Below, piece after piece: positions 17,625 to 26,018 of a stretch of 55,363 bases of DNA. A model generated the notes under the pieces. The model searched no databases and was not told the DNA's origin. It saw only the letters and a list, made by a program, of their open reading frames with translations. The stretch comes from Streptomyces sp. NTH33 (GTDB lineage Bacteria; Actinomycetota; Actinomycetes; Streptomycetales; Streptomycetaceae). Numbering within the stretch: position 1 is the stretch's first letter; each line of letters starts with the position of its first letter. Made by a program: the position numbers and the translations under genes. The stretch spans positions 1-55,363 of the forward strand of contig NZ_POTZ01000003.1 of the NCBI RefSeq assembly GCF_003236365.1, written 5' to 3'.

Positions 17625-18125
17625 GTGGTGGAAAACGTGACGCAGGCCACTGGCGTGGACCCCGGTCCGGTGGAGACGATGTTCGCCGCGGACCAGGCTT
17701 CGCGGAGTCTCGGCATCGAGCTGGTGCACCACGGCGAAGGGACCGCCGTGGTGCGGATGACCGTGACGCCGGCGATGGTCAACGGGCACCGGATCGCCCA
17801 CGGCGGCTATCTCTTCCTGCTCGCCGACACCGCGTTCGCCTGCGCCTGCAACAGCCACGGCCCCGTGACGGTCGCCGCCGCGGCCGACATCGACTTCATC
17901 GCCCCGGCCCACGAGGGCGACGTCCTCGAGGCGACCGCCCGCGAACGCACCCGGTACGGCCGCAGCGGGATCTACGACGTGAGCGTCCGGCGTATCGACG
18001 ACAGCCCGCGCGAAGCGCGGGCTGTCGAGGGTGGTGGCGGGCGACGGGCGGTCGGCGAAGTGATCGCGGAGTTCCGCGGACGCAGCCGCAGCCTGCGGAG
18101 CGAGAAGACGAAGGAGTCGCAATGA
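17625..18125 (+). CDS. paaI: Hotdog-fold thioesterase PaaI
   Basis: A 166-aa hotdog thioesterase that hydrolyses phenylacetyl- or hydroxyphenylacetyl-CoA and relieves CoA trapping. GHRIAHGGYLFLLADTAFACACN is the active-site region, with the His-Gly-Gly turn and catalytic Asp; FIAPAHEGDVLEATA and GRSGIYDVSVRR follow. The segment DDSPREARAVEGGGGRRAVG is extra relative to what I expect of the family here, and its DNA forms a perfect hairpin (17999-18027). The start could be the ATG at 17625 or GTGs just downstream. The stop overlaps the paaK start (ATGA). Confidence 0.88.
   Translation: MVENVTQATGVDPGPVETMFAADQASRSLGIELVHHGEGTAVVRMTVTPAMVNGHRIAHGGYLFLLADTAFACACNSHGPVTVAAAADIDFIAPAHEGDVLEATARERTRYGRSGIYDVSVRRIDDSPREARAVEGGGGRRAVGEVIAEFRGRSRSLRSEKTKESQ
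17999..18027. repeat. Perfect 13-bp hairpin inside paaI
   Basis: CGACAGCCCGCGC (17999-18011) pairs perfectly with 18015-18027 over the loop GAA. It lies within an apparent insertion in the PaaI coding region (SPREARAVEGGGG). It keeps the reading frame, as expected of a palindromic element tolerated in a surface loop. Confidence 0.7.
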
Positions 18126-19468
18126 GCAGCGAACTGACGGCCCCGGTGGAACAGGGGCTCCGGCTGGGGCAGCCCCTCCCGGACGCGCTGCTGGACAGTG
18201 GAGAGCGCCTGACCCGCGAGCAGCTTCGCGAACTGCAGCTCAGCCGGCTCCAGGCGACCCTGCGGCACGCCTACGACAACGTCGAGCAGTACCGCAGGAA
18301 GTTCGACGAGGCCGGAGTGAAGCCCGAGGACTGCCGCTCCCTCGAGGACCTGGCCCGCTTCCCCTTCACCACCAAGGCCGATCTGCGCGACACCTACCCC
18401 TTCGGCATGTTCGCCGTCCCCATGTCCGAGGTCCGGCGCGTCCACGCCTCCAGCGGCACCACCGGCCGCCCCACCGTCGTGGGCTACACCGAGAACGACC
18501 TGTCGATGTGGGCCGACGCCGTCGCCCGCTCCATCCGCGCCGCCGGCGGCCGGCCGGGCCACAAGGTCCACATCTCCTACGGCTACGGCCTGTTCACCGG
18601 CGGCCTCGGCGCGCACTACGGTGCCGAACGGGCCGGATGCACCGTGATCCCCGCCTCGGGCGGCATGACCGCGCGCCAGGTGCAGATCATCCGGGACTTC
18701 CAGCCCGAGATCATCATGGTCACGCCCTCCTACATGCTCACCCTGCTCGACGAGTTCGAGCGGCAGGGCATCGACCCGCGCACCAGCTCCCTGAAGGTCG
18801 GCATCTTCGGCGCCGAACCCTGGACGGAGGCCATGCGCCGCGAGATCGAGGAGCGCATGGACATCCACGCCGTCGACATCTACGGCCTGTCCGAGGTCAT
18901 GGGCCCGGGCGTGGCGCAGGAGTGCGTGGAGACCAAGGACGGCCTGCACGTCTGGGAGGACTACTTCTACCCCGAGGTCGTCGACCCGCTCACCGGCGAG
19001 GTCCTGCCCGAGGGGGAGAGCGGCGAGCTGGTCTTCACCTCGCTGGCCAAGGAAGCCCTGCCGATCATCCGCTACCGCACCCGTGACCTCACACGCCTGC
19101 TGCCCGGCACCGCACGGCCCGCCTTCCGCCGCATGGAGAAGATCACCGGCCGCAGCGACGACATGATCATCCTGCGCGGTGTGAACGTCTTCCCCAGCCA
19201 GATCGAGGAAGTGGTCCTGGGCGTGCCGGGCGTCGCCCCGCACTTCCAGATCCAGCTGACCCAGCGCGGCCGCATGGACCACATGACGGTCCACATCGAG
19301 GCCCGCCCCGGCGCCGGCCCGGACCAGCGCGAGGCAGCCGCCAAGGCCATCACCAAGGGCGTGAAGGACTCGGTCGGCGTCAGCATCGAGGTCTGCGTGG
19401 TCGAGCCGGAGACCCTGGAGCGCTCCGTCGGCAAGATTCGCCGGGTCAGGGATCTGCGCCAGGGATGA
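18122..19468 (+). CDS. paaK: Phenylacetate-CoA ligase PaaK
   Basis: A 448-aa AMP-forming ligase that starts the pathway by activating phenylacetate. The P-loop HASSGTTGRPTVVGYTENDL, in pieces SSGTTGRPT, and the family stretches SYGYGLFTGGLGAHYG, DIYGLSEVMGPGVAQEC, YRTRDLT and the C-terminal RSDDMIILRGVNVFPSQIE are all seen. The length matches PaaK (about 440 aa). It is co-transcribed with paaI through the ATGA overlap and should be induced from operator site B. Confidence 0.95.
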   Translation: MSSELTAPVEQGLRLGQPLPDALLDSGERLTREQLRELQLSRLQATLRHAYDNVEQYRRKFDEAGVKPEDCRSLEDLARFPFTTKADLRDTYPFGMFAVPMSEVRRVHASSGTTGRPTVVGYTENDLSMWADAVARSIRAAGGRPGHKVHISYGYGLFTGGLGAHYGAERAGCTVIPASGGMTARQVQIIRDFQPEIIMVTPSYMLTLLDEFERQGIDPRTSSLKVGIFGAEPWTEAMRREIEERMDIHAVDIYGLSEVMGPGVAQECVETKDGLHVWEDYFYPEVVDPLTGEVLPEGESGELVFTSLAKEALPIIRYRTRDLTRLLPGTARPAFRRMEKITGRSDDMIILRGVNVFPSQIEEVVLGVPGVAPHFQIQLTQRGRMDHMTVHIEARPGAGPDQREAAAKAITKGVKDSVGVSIEVCVVEPETLERSVGKIRRVRDLRQG

Positions 19469-19510
19469 CGGCCGCTTCACGGGGTTTTCTTACCGGGATT
19501 TTCATAGGCC

Positions 19511-19524
19511 CGCCTATATAGGCG
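19511..19524. promoter_or_regulatory. 14-bp perfect palindrome at the MarR gene start
   Basis: CGCCTATATAGGCG is a perfect palindrome with an AT-rich core, ending 1 nt before the first possible MarR start codon. It is the only AT-rich palindrome in this stretch. A MarR dimer bound here would block its own promoter and the coupled exporter gene. Confidence 0.6.
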
Positions 19525-19525
19525 C

Positions 19526-20035
19526 GTGATACTGGGGGCCGTGGAGGGAACGCACCGGGAGAACGACCCGCAGACAACCGCCCATGCCCTGGCCGAGGTG
19601 GCTTCCGCCGTGATCAGGGCCGTGACGGACCGGCGCGGCATGAGCTTCACCGCCGCCTCGACCCTGGCCCGCCTGGAGCGCGAGGGCCCGGCCCGGCTCA
19701 CCGCGCTCGCGGCGGCGGAGGGCGTCACCCAGCCGTCGATGACCCAGCTGGTGCAGCGTCTGGAACGCCAGGGTCTGGTGGCGCGCGTCGGTGACCCCGG
19801 CGACGGGCGGGTCACCCTCGTCGCCGTCACGGACGCCGGCCGCGACGTACTCACCGAGCGCAGGCGGGCGCGCGACGCCCGCCTGGCGGAGTTGCTGGCC
19901 GGCCTGCCCGTGGAGCAGCAACGGGAACTGGGAGCGGCGATGCGGACCGCCCTGCCGCTCGTGCGACGCGTGCTCGAGGACGACGCGCAGCCGCGTCCAC
20001 CGGCCGCGCAGCACAGCACCGGGGGCACGCGATGA
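19526..20035 (+). CDS. MarR-family transcriptional regulator
   Basis: A 169-aa MarR regulator. The winged-helix region is MSFTAASTLARLEREGPARLTALAAAEGVTQPSMTQLVQRL (recognition helix TQPSMTQLVQRLERQGL) followed by the wing RVGDPGDGRVTLVAVTDAG. The GTG at 19526 would make the message nearly leaderless; another in-frame GTG at 19541 is possible. The stop overlaps the exporter start (ATGA), the classic MarR-plus-efflux-pump arrangement, and the palindrome at 19511-19524 is the probable operator. The ligand is unknown. Confidence 0.85.
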   Translation: MILGAVEGTHRENDPQTTAHALAEVASAVIRAVTDRRGMSFTAASTLARLEREGPARLTALAAAEGVTQPSMTQLVQRLERQGLVARVGDPGDGRVTLVAVTDAGRDVLTERRRARDARLAELLAGLPVEQQRELGAAMRTALPLVRRVLEDDAQPRPPAAQHSTGGTR

Positions 20036-21897
20036 CCACCGGGCAGCACGGCCGCACACCGGGCGGCGCCGCCGCCGGGCACCGCGAGCGCAGGACCTGG
20101 ATCGGCGTGGACCACCCGCGCTACAAGTGGGTCGCACTGACCAACACCACGCTGGGCATGCTGCTCGCCACCATCAACAGCTCGATCGTGCTGATCTCGC
20201 TCCCCGGCATCTTCACCGGGATCCGGCTCGACCCGCTCCAGCCCGCCAACGTCAGCTACCTGCTGTGGATCCTGATGGGCTACATGCTGGTCACCGCGGT
20301 GCTGGTGGTCGCCCTCGGCCGGCTCGGCGACATGCTGGGCCGGGTCCGCATCTACAACGCCGGCTTCCTGATCTTCACGCTCACCTCCGTCATCCTCTCC
20401 CTCGACCCCTTCCACGGCGCGGGCGGCGCCCTGTGGCTGATCGGCTGGCGCATCGCCCAGGCGGTCGGCGGCTCGATGCTGATGGCCAACTCCGCGGCCA
20501 TCCTCACCGACGCCTTCCCCGCACGGCAGCGCGGCATGGCCCTCGGCGTGAACATGGTGGCCGGCATCGCCGGGTCGTTCATCGGCCTGGTGCTGGGCGG
20601 GTTCCTCGTGACGTGGAACTGGCGCTCCGTCTTCTGGGTCAACGTACCCATCGGCCTGGCCGGCACCGTGTGGGCGTACAGGTCACTGCGCGAGACCGGC
20701 GTCCGTACGCCGGGACGCATGGACTGGTGGGGCAACATCACCTTCGCGGCCGGTCTGACGGCGCTGCTCGCCGGGATCACCTACGGTATCCAGCCCTACG
20801 GCGGCCACACCATGGGCTGGACCAACCCCTGGGTCCTGGCCGGACTGATCGGCGGCGCGGTGATGCTCGCGGTCTTCTGCCTCGTCGAGCTGAAGGTCCC
20901 CGAGCCGATGTTCCCGCTGCGCCTGTTCCGCGACGCGGCCTTCGCGGGCGGCAACGCGGCCACCCTCCTGGGCGCCATCGCCCGGGGCGGACTGCAGTTC
21001 ATGCTCATCATCTGGCTGCAGGGCATCTGGCTGCCCCTGCACGGCTACGACTACGCGGACACCCCGCTGTGGGCCGGCATCTACATGCTGCCGCTGACCA
21101 TCGGTTTCCTGCTGGCCGGCCCTGTCGCCGGCGTGCTGTCCGACAAGTTCGGTGCGCACCTGTTCGCCGCGGCCGGCTTCGTGGTGATGGCCGTGTCGTT
21201 CGCCGGACTGCTCGTCCTGCCCGGCGACTTCTCGTACGGGATCTTCGCGGCGCTGATCCTCCTCAACGGTCTCGGCGGCGGTCTGTTCGCCGCCCCGAAC
21301 ACCGCGATCATCATGTCGAGCGTGCCCGCCGACGCCCGCGGCGCGGCCTCCGGCATGCGCGCCACCTTCCAGAACGCCGGCATGGTGCTGTCCATGGGCG
21401 TCTTCTTCTCGCTCATGGTGGCCGGGCTCTCCGGCACCCTGCCGCACACCCTGACCTCCGGCCTGACCGCCCAGGGCGTCCCGGCCGGGGCCGCGCACAC
21501 CGTCGCCGTACTGCCACCGGTGGGCGTCCTGTTCGCCGCCTTCCTGGGCTACAACCCGATCCAGCACCTGCTGGGCCCGACGATCCTCGCCCCCCTCTCC
21601 CCGTCCGCGCAGGCCCACCTGACCGGGCGCGAGTTCTTCCCCCACCTCGTCGCGCAGCCGTTCCACGACGGCCTCGTCGTGGTCTTCTCCCTGGCCATCG
21701 CCATGTCCCTGGCCGCCGCGGCCGCCTCACTGGTCCGCGGACGCGACGGCAGGACGCCCACGGCGCCCGCCGCCGAGCCCTCCGCGCGGCCGGCCGTCGC
21801 CGTCCGCGCACCGGCCCCGCACCCGGGCGGTGCGTGCGGCCGGGCCGACGTGCGCCGCGGGGACGGTGACCGCCGGCAGCAGCACAACGGCACATAG
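20032..21897 (+). CDS. MFS exporter, DHA2 (EmrB/QacA) type
   Basis: A 621-aa membrane transporter with about 14 hydrophobic segments, consistent with drug:H+ antiporter family 2. Near the N terminus are LTNTTLGMLLATINSSIV and the motif-A-like loop GRLGDMLGRVRIYN; the middle has the AQAVGGSMLMANS and LGGFLVTWNWRSVFWVN blocks. The cytoplasmic C terminus is long and Pro/Ala/Arg-rich. It is translationally coupled to the MarR gene. It may export a toxic aromatic such as phenylacetate or its derivatives, but that is inferred only from its place beside the paa genes. Confidence 0.88.
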   Translation: MTTGQHGRTPGGAAAGHRERRTWIGVDHPRYKWVALTNTTLGMLLATINSSIVLISLPGIFTGIRLDPLQPANVSYLLWILMGYMLVTAVLVVALGRLGDMLGRVRIYNAGFLIFTLTSVILSLDPFHGAGGALWLIGWRIAQAVGGSMLMANSAAILTDAFPARQRGMALGVNMVAGIAGSFIGLVLGGFLVTWNWRSVFWVNVPIGLAGTVWAYRSLRETGVRTPGRMDWWGNITFAAGLTALLAGITYGIQPYGGHTMGWTNPWVLAGLIGGAVMLAVFCLVELKVPEPMFPLRLFRDAAFAGGNAATLLGAIARGGLQFMLIIWLQGIWLPLHGYDYADTPLWAGIYMLPLTIGFLLAGPVAGVLSDKFGAHLFAAAGFVVMAVSFAGLLVLPGDFSYGIFAALILLNGLGGGLFAAPNTAIIMSSVPADARGAASGMRATFQNAGMVLSMGVFFSLMVAGLSGTLPHTLTSGLTAQGVPAGAAHTVAVLPPVGVLFAAFLGYNPIQHLLGPTILAPLSPSAQAHLTGREFFPHLVAQPFHDGLVVVFSLAIAMSLAAAAASLVRGRDGRTPTAPAAEPSARPAVAVRAPAPHPGGACGRADVRRGDGDRRQQHNGT

Positions 21898-21938
21898 CCG
21901 CCGACGAGCCGCCGTCGTCCTTTCCGCAACCCTTTCCT

Positions 21939-21970
21939 GCGCGGGCCGGAGGATCACCGCCGGCCCGCGC
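21939..21970 (+). terminator. Terminator of the marR-exporter operon
   Basis: GCGCGGGCCGG (21939-21949) pairs perfectly with CCGGCCCGCGC (21960-21970) over a 10-nt loop, 42 nt after the exporter stop codon. Confidence 0.6.
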
Positions 21971-22099
21971 TCTCGCGCCCATGCCCTGAGCGGGAAAACG
22001 CGCAGTGGGTCCACTGCGTTTATTTCGGCCATGCCAGGCAGGGCGAGCCCGACCTGCCTGATCGTTGACATTCCTCATGAGTCATGAAAGGTGAGGACC

Positions 22100-23005
22100 A
22101 TGGACTTTCGTCAACTCGAGTACTTCAAGGCCGTCGTCGAAGCGGGTTCCGTTTCACAGGCCGCCAAGAATCTCAACATGACACAGCCGCCGGTGAGCCA
22201 CGCCGTCGCGAAACTGGAACGGGAGTTGGGGGTGCGTCTCCTGGAGCGGACAGCGAAAGGCGTCAATCCCACCAAGGCCGGGCTGTACCTTCTGTCCAAG
22301 GGCGAGCGCCTGGTGGCCGACCGGAACCGAGCCGTCGAGACGCTGAAGCTGATGGGCGAGGGCGCGGTCGGAGATCTGCACGTCGGCGTGGAGCCCATGG
22401 TCATCAACGAAATCATCGCCGACGTCCTGGCGGAGTTCCTCGAACAGGTTCCCAGCGCGCATGTGAGCCTGGCCGACGTCACTCCCGATGTCATTGTTCA
22501 GGGAATTCAGAGCGGTGGATTGGACATGGGTTGTGTCCCGTTCGCCCCCGCGCAGTTCGCCGGGTTCGTCGCGGACATCTGCGACTGGTCTCCCATTATC
22601 GAGATCGACATCAAGCTTGCCGTGCCGAAATATCGCGCGAAGGAACATCACCCTGACGGCAAAGGGTGGGGCCGCTGGATTCTCCCATCCCCGATTCCCG
22701 CTTTCTCGGGCATGCCCGACGCTGCGGAGAAAGCCTTGGCGGCCGACGAATCCTTCGAAGTCCTCGAGGTCTCCACGCCACAGACCGCACTCGCTTTCGT
22801 CGCCGCGGGACTGGGCGTCGCCCCCGTGACCGAGCGCATGGCCGGCAAGAGCGATGCGGTCGCCCTCCTCGATCCTCCGCGATGGCTCAGGCCCATGCAG
22901 GCAACGCTCCTGTGGAAGCGCGGGGCCGAGATCACCCCATTGATGGAGCGGTGGCTGCAAGCGACTCGAATCGTCGCCGAGCATCGCCGCGCGCTCGGAC
23001 GGTGA
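22100..23005 (+). CDS. LysR-family transcriptional regulator
   Basis: A 301-aa LysR regulator. The N-terminal helix-turn-helix is FRQLEYFKAVVEAGSVSQAAKNLNMTQPPVSHAVAKLE, here seen as AGSVSQAAKNLNMTQPPVS, followed by the linker helix and a periplasmic-binding-like effector domain. AGGTGAGG lies 5 nt before the ATG at 22100; an ATG 9 nt upstream overlaps that ribosome site. TTGACA at 22065-22070 may be its -35 box. It stands directly before, and on the same strand as, the catabolic run starting at 23422, so it is the likely activator of that run. LysR genes are more often divergent from their targets, so this arrangement is a little unusual. Confidence 0.88.
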   Translation: MDFRQLEYFKAVVEAGSVSQAAKNLNMTQPPVSHAVAKLERELGVRLLERTAKGVNPTKAGLYLLSKGERLVADRNRAVETLKLMGEGAVGDLHVGVEPMVINEIIADVLAEFLEQVPSAHVSLADVTPDVIVQGIQSGGLDMGCVPFAPAQFAGFVADICDWSPIIEIDIKLAVPKYRAKEHHPDGKGWGRWILPSPIPAFSGMPDAAEKALAADESFEVLEVSTPQTALAFVAAGLGVAPVTERMAGKSDAVALLDPPRWLRPMQATLLWKRGAEITPLMERWLQATRIVAEHRRALGR

Positions 23006-23421
23006 GCAGAGCCATACACAAAACTTTATGCCCCTCCATTGTGCCCTGTATGGAAAGGGAGGGGGAAGTCAAGTGAACAGTTCCATGAACTGCGATGAAT
23101 TCCGTGTGACGTGCATCACATTCGGGTGCGCGTCCGCTGGCGCCGGTATCCGCCTCAACGTTCAAAACACCTGTTCAGAGGCGGTTTCCGGGTCGTGCTC
23201 CGGTTGACGGGCCGGCCGTCGACCGGAGCCGAGCGCCGTTGATTTCCTCCCGCCTCTCTTCCCCTGCGTCATACGGCCGTGCCAGTCTTCCCGGCAATTC
23301 GAAGGCGTGGGCAGCTTCGGATCGAAGAGGGAAAACCTCGTGCGATCGCTGCTTTCGTATGGGCTGCACGAACCGAGGGCTCGACCCGGTTCTGCGCACG
23401 ATGAAGAAGGGGCCTCGGTCA
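23006..23421. other. 416-nt control region before the catabolic run
   Basis: No gene is convincing here. The region is clearly less GC-rich than its surroundings (for example around 23010-23060 and 23240-23380). It contains one strong hairpin (23197-23229) and presumably the LysR target site and promoter for the HpaB-type gene, which I cannot place exactly. Confidence 0.5.
23197..23229 (+). promoter_or_regulatory. 14-bp hairpin between the LysR gene and the hydroxylase gene
   Basis: GCTCCGGTTGACGG (23197-23210) pairs with CCGTCGACCGGAGC (23216-23229) with one T-G pair and a GCCGG loop. It may be the terminator of the LysR gene (192 nt after its stop) or a leader element of the downstream operon. 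Confidence 0.45.
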
Positions 23422-24987
23422 ATGACGACGGGAAACGCGAATCAGTCGGCACACAAGCCTGCCGGCCGTGATCACCTCCCTTTTACCGGAGATGAATATC
23501 TCGAGAGCCTCAACGACGGCCGCGAGGTCTGGATCTACGGGGAGCGGGTGGAGAACATCGCCGAACACCCCGCCTTCCGTAACTCCGCCCGCATGATCGC
23601 GCGCATGTACGACGCCCTGCACGATCCGGCGCGCAAGGACATCCTCACCGCGCCCACGGAGTGGGGAGGCTTCACCCACCGCTTCTACCAGGCGCCGAAG
23701 AGCGTCGAGGAGCAGGTGGCCTCCCGCGACGCCATCGCCGAGTGGCAGAGGATCGCCTGGGGCTGGATGGGCCGCTCCCCCGACTACAAGGGCTGTTTCC
23801 TCGGCACCCTCGGCGCCAACGCCGAGTTCTACCGCGGGTTCGAGGACAACGCGCGCGCCTGGTACCGCAAGGCCCAGGAGAAGACGTGGTACATCAACCA
23901 CGCCATCATGAACCCCCCGGTCGACCGCGGTCTCGGTGCGGACGCGGGCAAGGACGTGTTCATCCGGGTCACCAAGGAGACCGACGCCGGCTTCTACGTC
24001 ACGGGTGCCAAGGTGGTGGCCACCGGATCGGCCCTGACGCACTACACCTTCGTCGGTCACGTGGGCCAGGTCGCCGTGCAGGACCCGGCCTTCTCGCCGG
24101 TGTTCATCACGCCCACCAACGCTCCCGGCGTGAAGCTGATCTGCCGTACCTCCAACGAGTACCGCGCGGCGGTGCTGGGCAGCCCGTTCGACTACCCGCT
24201 GTCGAGCCGCCTGGACGAGAACGACGCGATCCTGGTCCTGGACAACGTGTTCGTCCCCTGGGAGAACGCGTTCATCTACAACGACCTGGAGCAGGCCAAC
24301 AAGTACAACATCCACTCGGGCTATCTGGAGCGCGCCTCGCTGCACGGCTGCACCCGGTTCGCCGTCAAGATGGACTTCCTGGTCGGCATGCTGTCCCGCG
24401 CCCTCGACGTCACCGGAGCAGGCCAGTTCCACGGTGTCATGTCCCAGCTCGGCGAGGTCATCGCCTGGCGCAACACGTTCTGGGCGCTGTCGGACGCGAT
24501 GGCCAAGAGCGCGGTGCCGTGGAAGGGCGGCATGATCCAGCCCGACCCGCAGTTCGCCGGCGCCTACCGCGTGATGAACCAGCTGGCCATGCCGAAGATC
24601 AAGAACATCATCGAGCAGGTCGTGGCCAGCGGCCTGATCTACCTCAACTCCCACGCGAACGACTTCAAGACCCCCGAGATCCGCGGCTACCTGGACACCT
24701 ACCTGCGCGGTACGGGAGGCATCGACGCCGAGGAGCGCGTCAAGGTCATGAAGATGCTCTGGGACTCCATCGGCACCGAGTTCGGAGCCCGCCACGAGCT
24801 GTACGAGATCAACTACATCGGCAGCAACGACGTGACGCGTCAGACCAACCTGTTCGGCGCCCGGGGCAGCGGCCTCCTCGACTACTGCAGGGACTTCGCG
24901 CAGAGCGCCATGGACGAGTACGACCTGGACGGCTGGACCGTGCCGGACCTGAAGGGTCCGGACGACGTCAGCATCCTCAAGGCCTGA
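23422..24987 (+). CDS. HpaB-type FADH2-dependent aromatic hydroxylase
   Basis: A 521-aa member of the 4-hydroxyphenylacetate 3-hydroxylase (HpaB/PheA/TcpA) family, which uses FADH2 from a separate reductase and O2 to hydroxylate phenolic rings. Length and blocks such as FTGDEYLESLNDGREVWIYG, AWGWMGRSPDYKG, WYINHAIMNPPVDRG, ATGSALTHY, DNVFVPWENAF and the C-terminal GSNDVTRQTNLFGARG fit. The ATG at 23422 has GAAGGGG upstream; another in-frame ATG at 23401 lacks a good ribosome site. The flavin reductase at 30860 is the obvious partner. The substrate is unknown; a following extradiol dioxygenase suggests that a catechol-like product is made. Confidence 0.88.
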   Translation: MTTGNANQSAHKPAGRDHLPFTGDEYLESLNDGREVWIYGERVENIAEHPAFRNSARMIARMYDALHDPARKDILTAPTEWGGFTHRFYQAPKSVEEQVASRDAIAEWQRIAWGWMGRSPDYKGCFLGTLGANAEFYRGFEDNARAWYRKAQEKTWYINHAIMNPPVDRGLGADAGKDVFIRVTKETDAGFYVTGAKVVATGSALTHYTFVGHVGQVAVQDPAFSPVFITPTNAPGVKLICRTSNEYRAAVLGSPFDYPLSSRLDENDAILVLDNVFVPWENAFIYNDLEQANKYNIHSGYLERASLHGCTRFAVKMDFLVGMLSRALDVTGAGQFHGVMSQLGEVIAWRNTFWALSDAMAKSAVPWKGGMIQPDPQFAGAYRVMNQLAMPKIKNIIEQVVASGLIYLNSHANDFKTPEIRGYLDTYLRGTGGIDAEERVKVMKMLWDSIGTEFGARHELYEINYIGSNDVTRQTNLFGARGSGLLDYCRDFAQSAMDEYDLDGWTVPDLKGPDDVSILKA

Positions 24988-24995
24988 CCGTCCGC

Positions 24996-25017
24996 GGCTC
25001 CCGGCCGAGCGGGAGCC
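24996..25017 (+). repeat. Hairpin between hydroxylase and dioxygenase genes
   Basis: GGCTCCCG (24996-25003) pairs with CGGGAGCC (25010-25017) over a 6-nt loop, 9 nt after the hydroxylase stop. It could be a partial terminator or mRNA-stabilising stem that raises the level of the first gene over the rest. Confidence 0.45.
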
Positions 25018-25082
25018 CAGGCTCATCCGGCGGCGATGGTTCCCTGTTCGCCGCCGCGCTCCCATCCACCACAGGAGGACCC

Positions 25083-26018
25083 GTGGCTACGGCAATCGAT
25101 GCCGCCCAAGTCACCTACGAGGCACCGGATCTCGAGGTGATGGAGAAGTTCCTGACCGCGTTCGGCATGGTGAAGGCCGAGGGCAGCGACGACCGGACCC
25201 TGTACATGCGGGGAACGGGCACTCAGCATCACATCCATGTGACCCGCAAGGCCGGCAAGCAGCGCTTCATCGGGGCTTCGATCGAGGTCGCCGCCTACGA
25301 CGACCTCGTCGAGCTCGCCGCGAAGCCGGGGTCCTCCCCGGTCCGGGAGTCGACGGAGCCCGGCGGCGGCCACGAGGTCTCGATGACCATGCCCGACGGC
25401 ATCGAGATCCGGGCGATCTGGGGCCGGCGGAAGGCCGAGCCGATCCCGGACCGGGAACCTTTCGTGATGAACAACATCCGCGACAAGAACCGGGTGAACG
25501 CCTCCGTCCGCCAGTCCGTCGCGCCGTGCACCATCGCACGCCTGGGGCACTTCGTGCTCCATGTGAAGGACCACGACGCGTCGATGGCCTGGCTGGGCGA
25601 GCGCTTCAACTTCCTGCCCTCGGACCACTTCGTCCCGCCGGGCGAGGAGGGCCCCGTCGTCGGCACCTTCGTCCGGCTGGACCTGGGCGAGCAGCTGGTG
25701 GACCACCACTTCATGCTCGTCCTGCAGTCGGACTGGGCGGGCATCCACCACAGCGCGTTCGAGGTCACCGACATGGACGCGGTCATGTCGTCGCACGACT
25801 ACCTCATCCAGCAGGGGTACGACCTCGACGTCGGAGTCGGCCGCCACCTGCTCGGCAGCCAGATCTTCGACTACTGGAAGGACCCCTTCGGCTTCCGCAT
25901 CGAGCATTACACCGACGGCGACGTCGTTGACCACAACCACCGGCCGACCAAGTTCAACGGCACGGCCAGCGACACCACCCAGTGGGGGAACCGCCCGCCC
26001 CTGGAGTTCTTCCAGTGA
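25083..26018 (+). CDS. Two-domain extradiol ring-cleavage dioxygenase (VOC family)
   Basis: A 311-aa type I extradiol dioxygenase with two vicinal-oxygen-chelate modules. The catalytic second module keeps an iron triad: His156 in LGHFVLHV, His222/223 in GIHHSAFEV, and Glu274 in FRIEHY. The family signature is visible as GRHLLGSQIFDYWKDPFG. It cleaves a catechol-type ring next to the hydroxyls, giving a semialdehyde. GGAGGA precedes the GTG at 25083. The stop overlaps the next gene's GTG. It resembles homoprotocatechuate 2,3-dioxygenases most, but the real substrate is open. Confidence 0.87.
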   Translation: MATAIDAAQVTYEAPDLEVMEKFLTAFGMVKAEGSDDRTLYMRGTGTQHHIHVTRKAGKQRFIGASIEVAAYDDLVELAAKPGSSPVRESTEPGGGHEVSMTMPDGIEIRAIWGRRKAEPIPDREPFVMNNIRDKNRVNASVRQSVAPCTIARLGHFVLHVKDHDASMAWLGERFNFLPSDHFVPPGEEGPVVGTFVRLDLGEQLVDHHFMLVLQSDWAGIHHSAFEVTDMDAVMSSHDYLIQQGYDLDVGVGRHLLGSQIFDYWKDPFGFRIEHYTDGDVVDHNHRPTKFNGTASDTTQWGNRPPLEFFQ

